Shown piece by piece: positions 53,631 through 62,314 of a DNA stretch of 64,000 nt (position 1 is its first letter; each line of letters opens with the position of its first letter). A program made the position numbers and the translations under genes. The notes under the pieces are model-generated. The model was not told where the DNA came from, ran no database searches, and saw nothing but the letters and a program-made list of their open reading frames with translations. Location: contig NZ_STGC01000002.1 of assembly GCF_005222805.1 (NCBI RefSeq), positions 1 through 64,000 on the forward strand. Direction: 5' to 3'. The stretch is from Devosia sp. FKR38. GTDB taxonomy: Bacteria > Pseudomonadota > Alphaproteobacteria > Rhizobiales > Devosiaceae.

Positions 53631-54395
53631 ATGGATTCGTTCGAACTAAACAAGATCATGGGCGCCGTTCTGGGCACTCTACTGTTTGTCATGGGTGTCG
53701 GCTTCGTCGCCGAGGCAGTGTACCACCCCATTGAAGGCCGTGGCCCGGGCTATGCCCTGCCCGAGCCCGAAGTGGCCGATGCTGGTGCCGCCACCGAAGC
53801 CCCGGCCGAAGTGCCGCTGGCCGTGCTGCTGGCCAGCGCCGATCCGGCCAAGGGCGCCAATGACGTCAAGAAGTGCCAGTCCTGCCACAATTTCGGCGAG
53901 GGCGAGCCCAACAAGCAGGGTCCGCATCTGTATGACGTGGTCGGTCGCCCCGAGGGCAGCGTTGCCGATTTCGCCTATTCCGATGGCATGAAAGAGCACA
54001 ATGCCAATGGCGACGTCTGGACCTATGAGAACCTCAATGCGTTCCTGACCAAGCCGAGTGCCTATGTGAAGGGCACCAAGATGAATTTCGCCGGTATTCG
54101 CACGGCTGAAGAGCGCGCCGATATCCTGGCCTATCTGCAGACCCTGTCGGCCACTCCGGTGCCGTTCCCGACCGCCGAAGCAGCACCGGCTGCTGAAGCG
54201 GCTCCGGCGGCCGAAGCTGCCCCTGCGGCTGACGCCGCAGCACCGGCTGCTGCACCGGCCGAGGCTGCGCCTGCCGCAGCCGCCCCGGCAGCCGAAGCAC
54301 CTGCCGCCACCACCGAAGCGGCTCCTGCGGCAACCACCGAAGCCGCACCGGCTGCCGCCACCGAGGCTGCTCCGGCGGCGACGACGGCTCAATAG
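53631..54395 (+). CDS. Membrane-anchored cytochrome c with Ala/Pro-rich tail
   Basis: A 254-residue c-type cytochrome of the CycM/c552 type: an uncleaved N-terminal anchor (about 8-28), one heme site C82-x-x-C85-H86, and an axial Met151 in KGTKMNFAG. It should pass electrons from bc1 to an oxidase in the periplasm. The last ~75 residues are a low-complexity tail of repeated EAAPAA and TTEAAPAA units, unusual for the family. ATG 53631 chosen; ATG 53610 is possible. Confidence 0.92.
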   Translation: MDSFELNKIMGAVLGTLLFVMGVGFVAEAVYHPIEGRGPGYALPEPEVADAGAATEAPAEVPLAVLLASADPAKGANDVKKCQSCHNFGEGEPNKQGPHLYDVVGRPEGSVADFAYSDGMKEHNANGDVWTYENLNAFLTKPSAYVKGTKMNFAGIRTAEERADILAYLQTLSATPVPFPTAEAAPAAEAAPAAEAAPAADAAAPAAAPAEAAPAAAAPAAEAPAATTEAAPAATTEAAPAAATEAAPAATTAQ

Positions 54396-54421
54396 GGCGT
54401 TTCATCGCCTGAACCGATTTC

Positions 54422-54456
54422 AGAGCCGCGCCCGAATATGGCGCGGCTCTTTTTTG
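54422..54456 (+). terminator. Rho-independent terminator after the cytochrome gene
   Basis: AGAGCCGCGCC (54422-54432) pairs with GGCGCGGCTCT (54440-54450) and is followed by T6. It ends only 5 nt before the AGGAGA ribosome site of the next gene, so that gene must be read by leak-through or from a start inside this region. Confidence 0.88.
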
Positions 54457-54472
54457 TTTGAGGAGACCGATC

Positions 54473-55411
54473 ATGCTGCTGCTGCACCTGTCCGATGTCG
54501 ATGAAGCCAGCTGGGCGACAAAGCTGCGCCAGGCGCTGGGCGGCTATCGCGTGGTGCGGCGCGGCGATGACTTCGACCCGCGCGAGGTGCGCTACATGTT
54601 CGTGTGGAAGCCCAAGGCCGATGCCTTTGACGGGATCACCGGGCTCAAGGCCATTCTGTCACTGGGGGCGGGCGTGGATGCCCTGCTCAAGCACCCGGCA
54701 CTGCCCGCAGCGCCGATCGTGCGCTTTGTGGATTCCGATCTCAGCCAGCGCATGAGCGATTATGTGGTGGCCCATGTGACCATGCACCACCGGCTCTATA
54801 CCCGCTTCCGGGCCGACCAGATGGCGCGGCGCTGGAGCCAGCTCTATCCGCCGGCGGCCTCAGAAAGCACGGTGGGCATCATGGGTATGGGCGTGCTGGG
54901 GCAGGATGCGGTGCGGCGGCTGTTGCCGCTGGGGTTTGACCTGCGCAGCTGGAGCCGCACACTCAAGCAGATCGAGGGCGTCACCGGCTTTGTCGGCGCC
55001 GCAGCCTTTGACGACTTCCTCGCCGGCACCGACATTCTGGTCAATCTGCTGCCGCTGACGCCGGAGACGGCTGGCATTCTCAACATGGAAACGTTCCGCA
55101 AGCTGCGGCGCGACCGGCTGGCGGGCGGGCCGGTGATCGTCAATGCGGCGCGCGGCGGACACCAGCGCGAGACCGATATCGTGGCTGCGCTCCAGGATGG
55201 GACGCTGGGCGCGGCGAGCCTGGATGTGTTCGAGACCGAGCCGCTGCCGCAGGATAGCCCGCTGTGGGATATCGAGAACTGCTACATCACGCCCCATATT
55301 GCGGCGATCAGTTCTGAAACCAGCGGCGTCGCCTATTTCAGCCAAATCATTCGGGATCACGAGGCCGGAGCGCCGCTGATCAATGTTGTCGATCGCGCTC
55401 GCGGCTACTGA
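54473..55411 (+). CDS. D-2-hydroxyacid dehydrogenase (glyoxylate/hydroxypyruvate reductase A-like)
   Basis: A 312-residue NAD(P)-dependent oxidoreductase. The Rossmann loop GMGVLGQDAVRRLLPLG, the substrate Arg in NAARGGH, and the acid-His pair (DVFETEPLP, TPHIAA) fit the GhrA group. Likely reaction: glyoxylate or hydroxypyruvate reduction. AGGAGA lies six bases before the ATG. Confidence 0.9.
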   Translation: MLLLHLSDVDEASWATKLRQALGGYRVVRRGDDFDPREVRYMFVWKPKADAFDGITGLKAILSLGAGVDALLKHPALPAAPIVRFVDSDLSQRMSDYVVAHVTMHHRLYTRFRADQMARRWSQLYPPAASESTVGIMGMGVLGQDAVRRLLPLGFDLRSWSRTLKQIEGVTGFVGAAAFDDFLAGTDILVNLLPLTPETAGILNMETFRKLRRDRLAGGPVIVNAARGGHQRETDIVAALQDGTLGAASLDVFETEPLPQDSPLWDIENCYITPHIAAISSETSGVAYFSQIIRDHEAGAPLINVVDRARGY

Positions 55412-55421
55412 GCTTGCTGAC

Positions 55422-56345
55422 CTAAAGCGCCAGCTCCCAGATCTCGCCATCAAGGTCCTTGCCGAAATTGTGCTCGGGCATGGTCTCGACGATTTCGAAG
55501 CCGGCGCCAGCGTAGAGCTTGCGTGCGGAGGTCTGGTTGGCATGGGTCCAGAGCCGCATCCGCTGATAGCCGCTTTGCCTGGCGAAGCTGACGGCCTGGC
55601 CGACCAGCGCGGCGCCGACTCCCTGCCCGCGCGCGGCCGGTTCGACATAGAGCATGCGCAACTGGGCTGAACCGGGCAGCCCATCGGACGGCATGACAAA
55701 GATCGACCCGACAATGGCGCCATCCTGCTCGGCGACCCACAGCTGTTTGGGCGGCGCATCCGGGGCAAACTGGAACTGTGAATAGATCGCGGCGATCAGC
55801 GCCTCAAACTCGATATTCCAGCCAAATTGCTCATTGTAGACAAGGCCCTGCCGGTGGACGAGCCAGCCCAGTTCACCCAGCCGGTGGCCACGGATGACCA
55901 CCGGGCCCCGGGACAGCGACGCATCGCCCAGCAGACGGCGGACCGTGCGCATGGCATCGACCAATTCGCCCTTCTGGGACGGACTGAGGCGATAGACCAG
56001 GTCGGCTACGGCGTCGTCGGAACGTCGGTTGAGACGCTCGACGATGAGGTCGCCATCGGCGGTGAGCGCAATGGTATTGCTGCGCCGGTCGCCCGGGGTG
56101 GGCGATACTGCGGTCAGACCGGCATCGACGAATTTGGCCAGCATGCGGCTCAGATAGCCGCGATCCATCCGCAGTTCGTGGAACAAGTCGCTGCCGGTAA
56201 CGTGTCCGCGGGCGTCGATCTCGTAGAGCACCCGCGCCTCGGGCAGGCTGAGCGGCCCATCGGCGAAATGCTCTTCAAGCAGGCCAATCTGCTTGGTGTA
56301 GAAGCGGTTGAAAGCGCGAATATCGGCAATCTGCTGGTCAGTCAT
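55422..56345 (-). CDS. MarR-GNAT fusion protein
   Basis: A 307-residue two-domain protein: an N-terminal MarR-type winged helix (about 1-140; SDLFHELRMDRGYLSRML is the recognition region) and a C-terminal GNAT acetyltransferase (about 155-305; the acetyl-CoA loop is RGQGVGAALVGQA). Such fusions occur in several bacteria and may couple acetylation of a small molecule or protein to gene control. An inverted repeat lies just upstream (56387-56405). Confidence 0.87.
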   Translation of the reverse strand: MTDQQIADIRAFNRFYTKQIGLLEEHFADGPLSLPEARVLYEIDARGHVTGSDLFHELRMDRGYLSRMLAKFVDAGLTAVSPTPGDRRSNTIALTADGDLIVERLNRRSDDAVADLVYRLSPSQKGELVDAMRTVRRLLGDASLSRGPVVIRGHRLGELGWLVHRQGLVYNEQFGWNIEFEALIAAIYSQFQFAPDAPPKQLWVAEQDGAIVGSIFVMPSDGLPGSAQLRMLYVEPAARGQGVGAALVGQAVSFARQSGYQRMRLWTHANQTSARKLYAGAGFEIVETMPEHNFGKDLDGEIWELAL

Positions 56346-56386
56346 CGGCCATCACCCAAAGCGAATGCTTGACATGATCAACGAGT

Positions 56387-56405
56387 TAGTTGCTTTAGTC
56401 AACTA
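56387..56405. promoter_or_regulatory. Inverted repeat upstream of the MarR-GNAT gene, possible autoregulatory operator
   Basis: TAGTTG (56387-56392) and CAACTA (56400-56405) form an inverted repeat next to a shorter one (TTGA-catga-TCAA, about 56369-56381). The site overlaps the stop codon of the upstream aminopeptidase gene. MarR proteins usually bind such repeats in their own promoter. Confidence 0.45.
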
Positions 56406-57746
56406 TCTGGGATAGCGCTGCTTGAGCAGGCCATAGACCGCACGGATGCCCTGATCGGTGCCGCCCTGGCTGCGACCGGCACGGGCGTCGGGCGCCCAGC
56501 CATAGATATCCAGATGCACCCAGCTTTTGGCATTGCTGACGAAGCGGCGCAGGAACAGTGCCGCCGTGACCGAGCCGGCAAAGCCGCCGGTGCCGGCATT
56601 GTTCACATCGGCAATCTTGGAGCTCATCATGGCGTCATAGGGCGACCACAGGGGCATATGCCACAGCGGATCGTCGCTGCGCAGGCCCGACGCCATCAAG
56701 GCACCGGCGAGCGCGTCGTCCGTGCTGTAGAGCGGGGGCAGTTCGGGCCCCAGGGCGACGCGGGCCGCGCCGGTGAGCGTGGCCATATCGAGCAGTAGGT
56801 CCGGACTCTCCTCGTCGGCCAGGGCCAGGGCGTCGGCCAGGATCAACCGGCCCTCGGCATCGGTATTGCCGATCTCGACAGTCAGGCCCTTGCGCGAGCG
56901 CAGGATATCGCCGGGGCGAAAGGCCGAGGCGGAGATGGCGTTTTCGACGATGGGGATCAGCACCCGCAGGCGCAGCTTGAGCCCGGCCGCGACAATGGCA
57001 TGGGCCAGGCCCAGCACATTGGCCGCGCCGCCCATGTCCTTCTTCATGATCAGCATGCCCGAGGACGGCTTGATATCGAGGCCACCGGTGTCAAAGGTCA
57101 CGCCCTTGCCGACCAGGGTCACCTTGGGATGGCTGGGGTCGCCCCAACTCAGGTCGATCAGGCGCGGCGCCTCGGCGGCAGCGCGGCCGACGGCGTGGAT
57201 CATGGGAAAGCCCTGCGCCAGCAAATCGTCGCCGCGCGTCACGGTGATCGCCATGCCCCGGTCTGCGGCGAAAGTCTGGATGAAGGCCTCGAAAGCGTCG
57301 GGGCCCAGGTCATTGGCCGGGGTGTTGATCAGATCGCGCGCAATGGTTGCGGCTGCAAGCAGGCGCTCGACTTCATCGGCGTCCGCGCCTGGCGGCAGGA
57401 CCAGGGTCGGGGCAGGCTTGACCGCGCGATAGCGGTCAAAGCGATAGGCGCCCAGGCGGAAGGCCAGCGCTGCCAGGGTGGGGTCGCCATATGCCCCCGC
57501 CAGTTCATAATTGCCTGCCGGGAGCGCCGCGGCGGCAAGGCCTAACACCAGCGTGGGCCGATCTTCGGCTGGCCCGGTGCCGAAGAGATAGCCGCTGAGG
57601 CCAGCCTCTGCATCGGGCAAAGCCAGCAATCGGCCGCGCTGGCCGGCAAAGCCATTGGCCTCGGCCCAGCCCATCTGCTGCGGCGTCAGCCCGGCGCTCG
57701 CGACGCCATTTTCGGGCACACAGATGATGGGCAAGGCGGCGGACAT
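56403..57746 (-). CDS. M17 leucyl aminopeptidase family protein
   Basis: A 447-residue M17 metallopeptidase. The catalytic part carries VGKGVTFDTGGLDIKP, MKKDMGGAA and the family signature NTDAEGRLILAD. Metal and active-site residues look intact. The N-terminal half is shorter than in E. coli PepA, as in the PepB-like group. It lies 57 bp upstream of the MarR-GNAT gene on the same strand. Confidence 0.92.
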   Translation of the reverse strand: MSAALPIICVPENGVASAGLTPQQMGWAEANGFAGQRGRLLALPDAEAGLSGYLFGTGPAEDRPTLVLGLAAAALPAGNYELAGAYGDPTLAALAFRLGAYRFDRYRAVKPAPTLVLPPGADADEVERLLAAATIARDLINTPANDLGPDAFEAFIQTFAADRGMAITVTRGDDLLAQGFPMIHAVGRAAAEAPRLIDLSWGDPSHPKVTLVGKGVTFDTGGLDIKPSSGMLIMKKDMGGAANVLGLAHAIVAAGLKLRLRVLIPIVENAISASAFRPGDILRSRKGLTVEIGNTDAEGRLILADALALADEESPDLLLDMATLTGAARVALGPELPPLYSTDDALAGALMASGLRSDDPLWHMPLWSPYDAMMSSKIADVNNAGTGGFAGSVTAALFLRRFVSNAKSWVHLDIYGWAPDARAGRSQGGTDQGIRAVYGLLKQRYPR

Positions 57747-57822
57747 GGGACTCTCCGGATGGCTGGCGTGCCCCCGCTTGTAGCGAGCCCCCTGCGGCCC
57801 GGCAACTGCGGTGCAGCGGGCT

Positions 57823-57837
57823 TTAACGCGGTGTTAG
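57823..57837. promoter_or_regulatory. CtrA-like binding site upstream of the TadD-like gene
   Basis: TTAA-cgcggtg-TTAG matches the CtrA consensus TTAA-N7-TTAA with one change, and another TTAA follows at 57840-57843. It lies about 105 bp before the TadD-like gene. CtrA controls pilus genes in Caulobacter, so the position is suggestive. Confidence 0.45.
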
Positions 57838-57942
57838 GGTTAATGATTTATTCCAAAGCCATGGGGTCGATGACCCAAAAGTCTGTCGCGCGACCGTCGG
57901 AGCACTGACCTGCCCGCCATGCTCGCGCCCTGGGAGTTGACC

Positions 57943-58713
57943 GTGACTTTGCCCAAAGCCCGACACACCTGGATGCGCAGCCTGCTGCTGGCAAGTGTCG
58001 CGGCGCTGGCGCTCAGCGCCTGCGCCTCCAACCGGGGCAGCATGCCCTCGCCCGACTACTCCGGCGTCTCGGCCGGCCAGGGCCTGCAGACCGTTGCCGA
58101 ATTGGGTGCACGCTACAAGGCCAATCCCAAGGACAAGGTTACCCTGATCCATTTCGCGGCTGCCCTGCGTGCCGCCGGCCAGAGCGGCCAGGCCGTGGCG
58201 GTGCTCGAAGTGGGCATCAGCTATTATCCCAAGGATGTCGATATCGCGGTGGCCTATGCCAAGGCGCTCACCGCTGATGGCCGCTTCGAGCAGTCGCTGT
58301 CGGTGCTCGACAATGTGATCCGGCCCGATGTGCCGGACTGGAATGCGCTGCTGGTCAAGGGCGCCACGCTCGACCAGATGGGCCGCAATGACGAGGCCCG
58401 CCAGATCTATGCCCAGGCGCTGACCATCGCGCCGGGCGAGGCGTCGGTCGAGGCCAATATCGGGCTGAGCTATGCCATGACCAATGAGCTGGTGGCAGCC
58501 GAGCAGCATCTGCGCCGCGCCGTGCAGATGCGTGGCGCGACCAGCCAGATCCGGCAGAACCTGGCGCTGATCGTGGGCCTGCAGGGCCGGTTCGATGAAT
58601 GCCGGGCCATCTATGCCGCCGAGCTGCCACCCGAGCAGGTGGAAAACAACATGGCCTATGTAAAGGCGCTGCTGACCCAGCAGAACCGCTGGGATGTGAT
58701 CGCCAAGGGCTAG
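57943..58713 (+). CDS. TadD-like TPR lipoprotein
   Basis: A 256-residue lipoprotein with a signal peptide ending in the lipobox LSAC (Cys about residue 27), then tetratricopeptide-type helices (about 45-245). Size, lipobox and TPR content fit TadD, a pilotin-like factor for the Tad secretin. I use GTG 57943, which has GGGAG seven bases upstream; ATG 57919 has none. It is convergent with tadC, and a two-way terminator lies between. Confidence 0.82.
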   Translation: MTLPKARHTWMRSLLLASVAALALSACASNRGSMPSPDYSGVSAGQGLQTVAELGARYKANPKDKVTLIHFAAALRAAGQSGQAVAVLEVGISYYPKDVDIAVAYAKALTADGRFEQSLSVLDNVIRPDVPDWNALLVKGATLDQMGRNDEARQIYAQALTIAPGEASVEANIGLSYAMTNELVAAEQHLRRAVQMRGATSQIRQNLALIVGLQGRFDECRAIYAAELPPEQVENNMAYVKALLTQQNRWDVIAKG

Positions 58714-58739
58714 CCCTCCTCAACACCGCACAAAGAAAA

Positions 58740-58770
58740 GGCGCTGCCCGAAAGCAGCGCCTCTTTTGTT
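58740..58770. terminator. Bidirectional terminator between the TadD-like gene and tadC
   Basis: GGCGCTGC (58740-58747) pairs with GCAGCGCC (58754-58761). The right side has CTCTTTTG and the left side AAAGAAAA, so U-rich tails are present on both strands. Confidence 0.82.
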
Positions 58771-58784
58771 GTTGGCGTGTCCGC

Positions 58785-59789
58785 CTAGCGGTTCATCACG
58801 CCGCCTGGCCCGAAGACCTGGATCATGGCTGGCGAGATGATGACGATGAACAGCACTGGCAGGAAGAACACGATCAGCGGCACGGTCAGCTTGGGCGGCA
58901 GGGCGGCGGCCTTCTTCTCGGCCTCCATCATGCGCTGCTCGCGGCCTTCTTCAGCCATCACACGCAGGGCCTGGCCCACCGAGGTGCCGTAGCGGTCGGC
59001 CTGGATCAGCGCAGTCATCACCGATTTGACGCCATCGAGCCCGGAGCGGCGCGAGAAATTGTCATAGGCCCGGCTGCGGTCTTCCAGAAACGCCAGCTCG
59101 GCCGTGGTCAGCGTCAGCTCCTCGGCCAGTTCAGCGCTCTGGGCGCCAATCTCCTTGGCCACGCGCTTGAAGGCGTGTTCCACCGACATGCCGGCCTCCA
59201 CGCACAGCAGCAGCAGGTCCAGGCAATCGGGCCAGGCGCGGCGGATCGAAAACTGGCGCTTGGTGATGCTGTTCTTGAGCATCAGATTGGGAAGGAAGGA
59301 CCCCACCAGGCCCAGGCCAACGGCATAGGTGAGGTTGAGATAGAGCGGGCGATCAGCCGGGGCCATGACCAGCAGATAGAAGGCCGAAGCCAGGAAGACG
59401 CCGATCGGCGTCGCCAGGCGCATGAACAGGAATGTGGTGAGGTGCCCCTGCCCGCGAAAGCCAGCCATGGCCAGCTTGTCCACCGTGGCGTCGTCCTGGA
59501 AGGCTTTGCGCAGGTCGAAGCGCTCCACGATGTTGCGCATATAGGTCTTGGTTTCTGTGCCGCGCCGGATGCCGCGCCCCTGGGCCGCCACCGCATTGCC
59601 ACCGCGCAGGCGCGCCATTTCCTCGGCGCGCAGCTTTTCGCGCTCCAGCGCCACCCGCTTGATGCGGTCCTGCATCTGCGACTTGACGATAAAGCTCGAG
59701 CCAAAGGTAAACACCACGGCCGCAGCCGAGACGGCCGCCAGCACAGCGATCAGGAATTCCCGGCTTGTGAGCAGTTCGATCAGGTTCAT
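58785..59789 (-). CDS. tadC: Tad pilus inner-membrane protein TadC
   Basis: A 334-residue T2SSF-domain platform protein with an N-terminal membrane segment, two more near 125-170, and a C-terminal pair (about 300-325). The central cytoplasmic part contains DCLDLLLLCVEAGMS and the RYGTSVGQALRVMAEEGREQR typical of TadC. It works with TadB as the base for pilin assembly. It follows tadB by 19 bp. Confidence 0.93.
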   Translation of the reverse strand: MNLIELLTSREFLIAVLAAVSAAAVVFTFGSSFIVKSQMQDRIKRVALEREKLRAEEMARLRGGNAVAAQGRGIRRGTETKTYMRNIVERFDLRKAFQDDATVDKLAMAGFRGQGHLTTFLFMRLATPIGVFLASAFYLLVMAPADRPLYLNLTYAVGLGLVGSFLPNLMLKNSITKRQFSIRRAWPDCLDLLLLCVEAGMSVEHAFKRVAKEIGAQSAELAEELTLTTAELAFLEDRSRAYDNFSRRSGLDGVKSVMTALIQADRYGTSVGQALRVMAEEGREQRMMEAEKKAAALPPKLTVPLIVFFLPVLFIVIISPAMIQVFGPGGVMNR

Positions 59790-59808
59790 GGCAGGCGCTC
59801 CTTTCCGG

Positions 59809-60786
59809 CTAGAAGTCGAATTTGACCATCTTGCTCATGATGAACACGCCAGTGGCCAGCATGATCCCGGCGCCACCCAGAAACAGGTTGCCCAGGGGCG
59901 TAAAGAACAACGGCGCCAGATAGCTGGGCGAAAACACGCTGACCAGAATGGCCACGATGAAGGGCAGCGAGCCGATGATGCCGGCCGAGGCCTTGGCTTC
60001 GGAGGACATGGCCTTGATCTTCTGCTTCATCTTCTTGCGATTGCGCAGCACCTTGGCCAGATTGCTCAGAGCTTCGCTGAGATTGCCGCCGGCCTGCTGC
60101 TGCACGGTGATGACGACGACGAAGAAATTGACCTCGGGCAGCGGCACACGATCAAGGAGCACGGTGACGGCCTCAGTCATGGTCATGCCGAAGGCCTGCT
60201 GATCGAGCACGCGGCCGAATTCGGATTTCACCGGCTCCTTGGCGTCCTTGGCCACCACACGAATGGAATCGTTGAGCGGCAGGCCGGTCTTGACGCCGCG
60301 CACGATGGCTTCAACGGCGTTGGGCAATTCGTCCAGGAACCGGGCCTGATACTGCTTGCGCTTGCGGCTGACATACATGCGCGGCAACAGATAGGCGCCG
60401 GCCACAGCAAAAATGGGCGCGAAATAGATCGGCACCTGCACCACGACCAGTACGGCCAGCAGCACGACGCCGAAGATGATGCTGTTGCGGATAAAGGCGG
60501 CGGGTTTGATGGTCATGCCGGCCTGGAACAGCAGTTGCGGCAGGGTGATGCGCTTTTTGGTGTTCAGCGCGTCCGACTGCGCCTTGAGCGCGCGCTGCAC
60601 TTCCTTGCGCCGCTGATCGCGCAGGCGGGTGGAATCGACCTCGAGCCGGTTGACCCGCACATCGCCCTGGAAGGCTTTGCGGCGCTTGTCCGCCCGTCCG
60701 CTGCCCATGGCCGAGGGCACCAGGGCAAAACCCAGCGCACCGACGAACAGCATGGCCAGAAGAGCGATGAGGAGCGGACCGAGCAT
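59809..60786 (-). CDS. tadB: Tad pilus inner-membrane protein TadB
   Basis: A 325-residue T2SSF-domain protein. The core shows LDELPNAVEAIVRGVKTGLP and QQAGGNLSEALSNLAKVLRNR, typical of TadB, with membrane helices at the N-terminus, about 105-145 and at the C-terminus. Its ATG directly abuts the cpaF stop, so translation is probably coupled. Confidence 0.93.
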   Translation of the reverse strand: MLGPLLIALLAMLFVGALGFALVPSAMGSGRADKRRKAFQGDVRVNRLEVDSTRLRDQRRKEVQRALKAQSDALNTKKRITLPQLLFQAGMTIKPAAFIRNSIIFGVVLLAVLVVVQVPIYFAPIFAVAGAYLLPRMYVSRKRKQYQARFLDELPNAVEAIVRGVKTGLPLNDSIRVVAKDAKEPVKSEFGRVLDQQAFGMTMTEAVTVLLDRVPLPEVNFFVVVITVQQQAGGNLSEALSNLAKVLRNRKKMKQKIKAMSSEAKASAGIIGSLPFIVAILVSVFSPSYLAPLFFTPLGNLFLGGAGIMLATGVFIMSKMVKFDF

Positions 60787-62280
60787 TTAGGAATCCAGGA
60801 GTTCGCGCTGTTCGACGTTGGACTTTTCGAGCGCCTCGACGAGATTGCTTTCCTCGTTGTAGTAGCGCGCGCGCTCGGCGAACTTGGGCTTGGTGATACC
60901 GGTCGAACGGTGGCGACCGATCAGCATGCCATTGGCGTCTTCCCCCATGATGTCATAGAGGAAGATGTCCTGCGTCACGATGACATCGCCTTCCATGCCC
61001 AGCACCTCGGTGATGTGGGTGATGCGGCGCGAGCCGTCGCGCAGGCGGGCAGCCTGTACCACCACGTCGATGGACGAGGTGATCATCTCGCGGATGGTGC
61101 GGCTGGGCAGCGAATAGCCACCCATGGTGATCATCGATTCCAGACGGCTGAGGGCCTCGCGCGGGCTGTTGGCGTGCAGCGTGCCCATGGAGCCGTCGTG
61201 ACCGGTGTTCATGGCCTGCAGCAGGTCAAAGCTTTCCGGTCCGCGCACTTCGCCCACGATGATGCGTTCGGGACGCATGCGCAGGCAGTTCTTGATCAGA
61301 TCACGCATGGTGATCTCGCCTTCGCCTTCCAGATTGGGCGGGCGGGTTTCAAGACGCACCACATGCGGCTGCTGCAGCTGAAGTTCCGCGGAGTCCTCGC
61401 AGGTGATGACGCGCTCATCCTTCTCGATGAAGCCGGTCAGGCAGTTGAGCAGCGTGGTCTTGCCCGAGCCGGTGCCGCCCGAGATCAGCACATTCGCACG
61501 CACGCGGCCCAGGATGCGGAGCACCTCGGCGCCTTCGGGCGAAATGGAATTGTATTTGACCAGCTGCTGGAGCGTCAGCTTGTCCTTTTTGAACTTTCGG
61601 ATGGTGAGCGTGGCGCCGTCGAGCGACAGCGGCGGCGCAATGACGTTGACGCGCGAGCCATCGGGCAGGCGGGCGTCGCAGATGGGCGAGCTCTCGTCCA
61701 CACGGCGGCCGACCTGGCTGACGATGCGCTGGCACACATTCATCAGATGGGCGTCGTCGCGGAAGCGGACATTGGTGAGCCGCACCTTGCCGCCCACTTC
61801 GATGTAGCACTTCTGGCTGCCGTTCACCATGATGTCGGCGATGTCGTCGCGCGCCAGCAGCGGCTCCAGCGGGCCATAACCCAGCACGTCGTTGCAGATG
61901 TCCTCGAGCAGGTCTTCCTGCTCGGAGATGGACATGATGATGGATTTGAGCGCGATGATCTCGGCGACGATGTCGCGGATTTCCTCGCGCGCTGCCACCT
62001 GCTCCATGGTGGCGAGCTGGCTGAGGTCGATGCTGTCGATCAGCGCGTTGAAGATCGCCGATTTGGTCTGGAAGTATTCCTTGTCGCGCTGGGCCTCAGC
62101 GGGGGCACGCACATCGACCACGTCTTCGGGCGTGCGAATGCGCGCCGCCATGCCGTCGGCATCGCTGGCGCGGCGCGACGGGGCTGCTGGGGCGGCGGGG
62201 CGCGGCGGGCTCTGCACGGGACGCGCTGCCTCACCAACGCCCGGTGTGTTGCCGCCAAAAGTTACGCGTTTGCCGAACAT
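60787..62280 (-). CDS. cpaF: Tad/Cpa pilus assembly ATPase
   Basis: The 497-residue secretion ATPase of the GspE/TadA family. Walker A is [13 protein letters not shown]; the Asp and His boxes and the Walker B GEVRGPE are present. It powers pilus assembly. The N-terminal ~90 residues are Pro/Ala-rich and probably flexible. It is 34 bp downstream of cpaE. Confidence 0.95.
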   Translation of the reverse strand: MFGKRVTFGGNTPGVGEAARPVQSPPRPAAPAAPSRRASDADGMAARIRTPEDVVDVRAPAEAQRDKEYFQTKSAIFNALIDSIDLSQLATMEQVAAREEIRDIVAEIIALKSIIMSISEQEDLLEDICNDVLGYGPLEPLLARDDIADIMVNGSQKCYIEVGGKVRLTNVRFRDDAHLMNVCQRIVSQVGRRVDESSPICDARLPDGSRVNVIAPPLSLDGATLTIRKFKKDKLTLQQLVKYNSISPEGAEVLRILGRVRANVLISGGTGSGKTTLLNCLTGFIEKDERVITCEDSAELQLQQPHVVRLETRPPNLEGEGEITMRDLIKNCLRMRPERIIVGEVRGPESFDLLQAMNTGHDGSMGTLHANSPREALSRLESMITMGGYSLPSRTIREMITSSIDVVVQAARLRDGSRRITHITEVLGMEGDVIVTQDIFLYDIMGEDANGMLIGRHRSTGITKPKFAERARYYNEESNLVEALEKSNVEQRELLDS

Positions 62281-62314
62281 GGTTATCCTACCGTTTCAGG
62301 CCGCCTGGGCGCGG

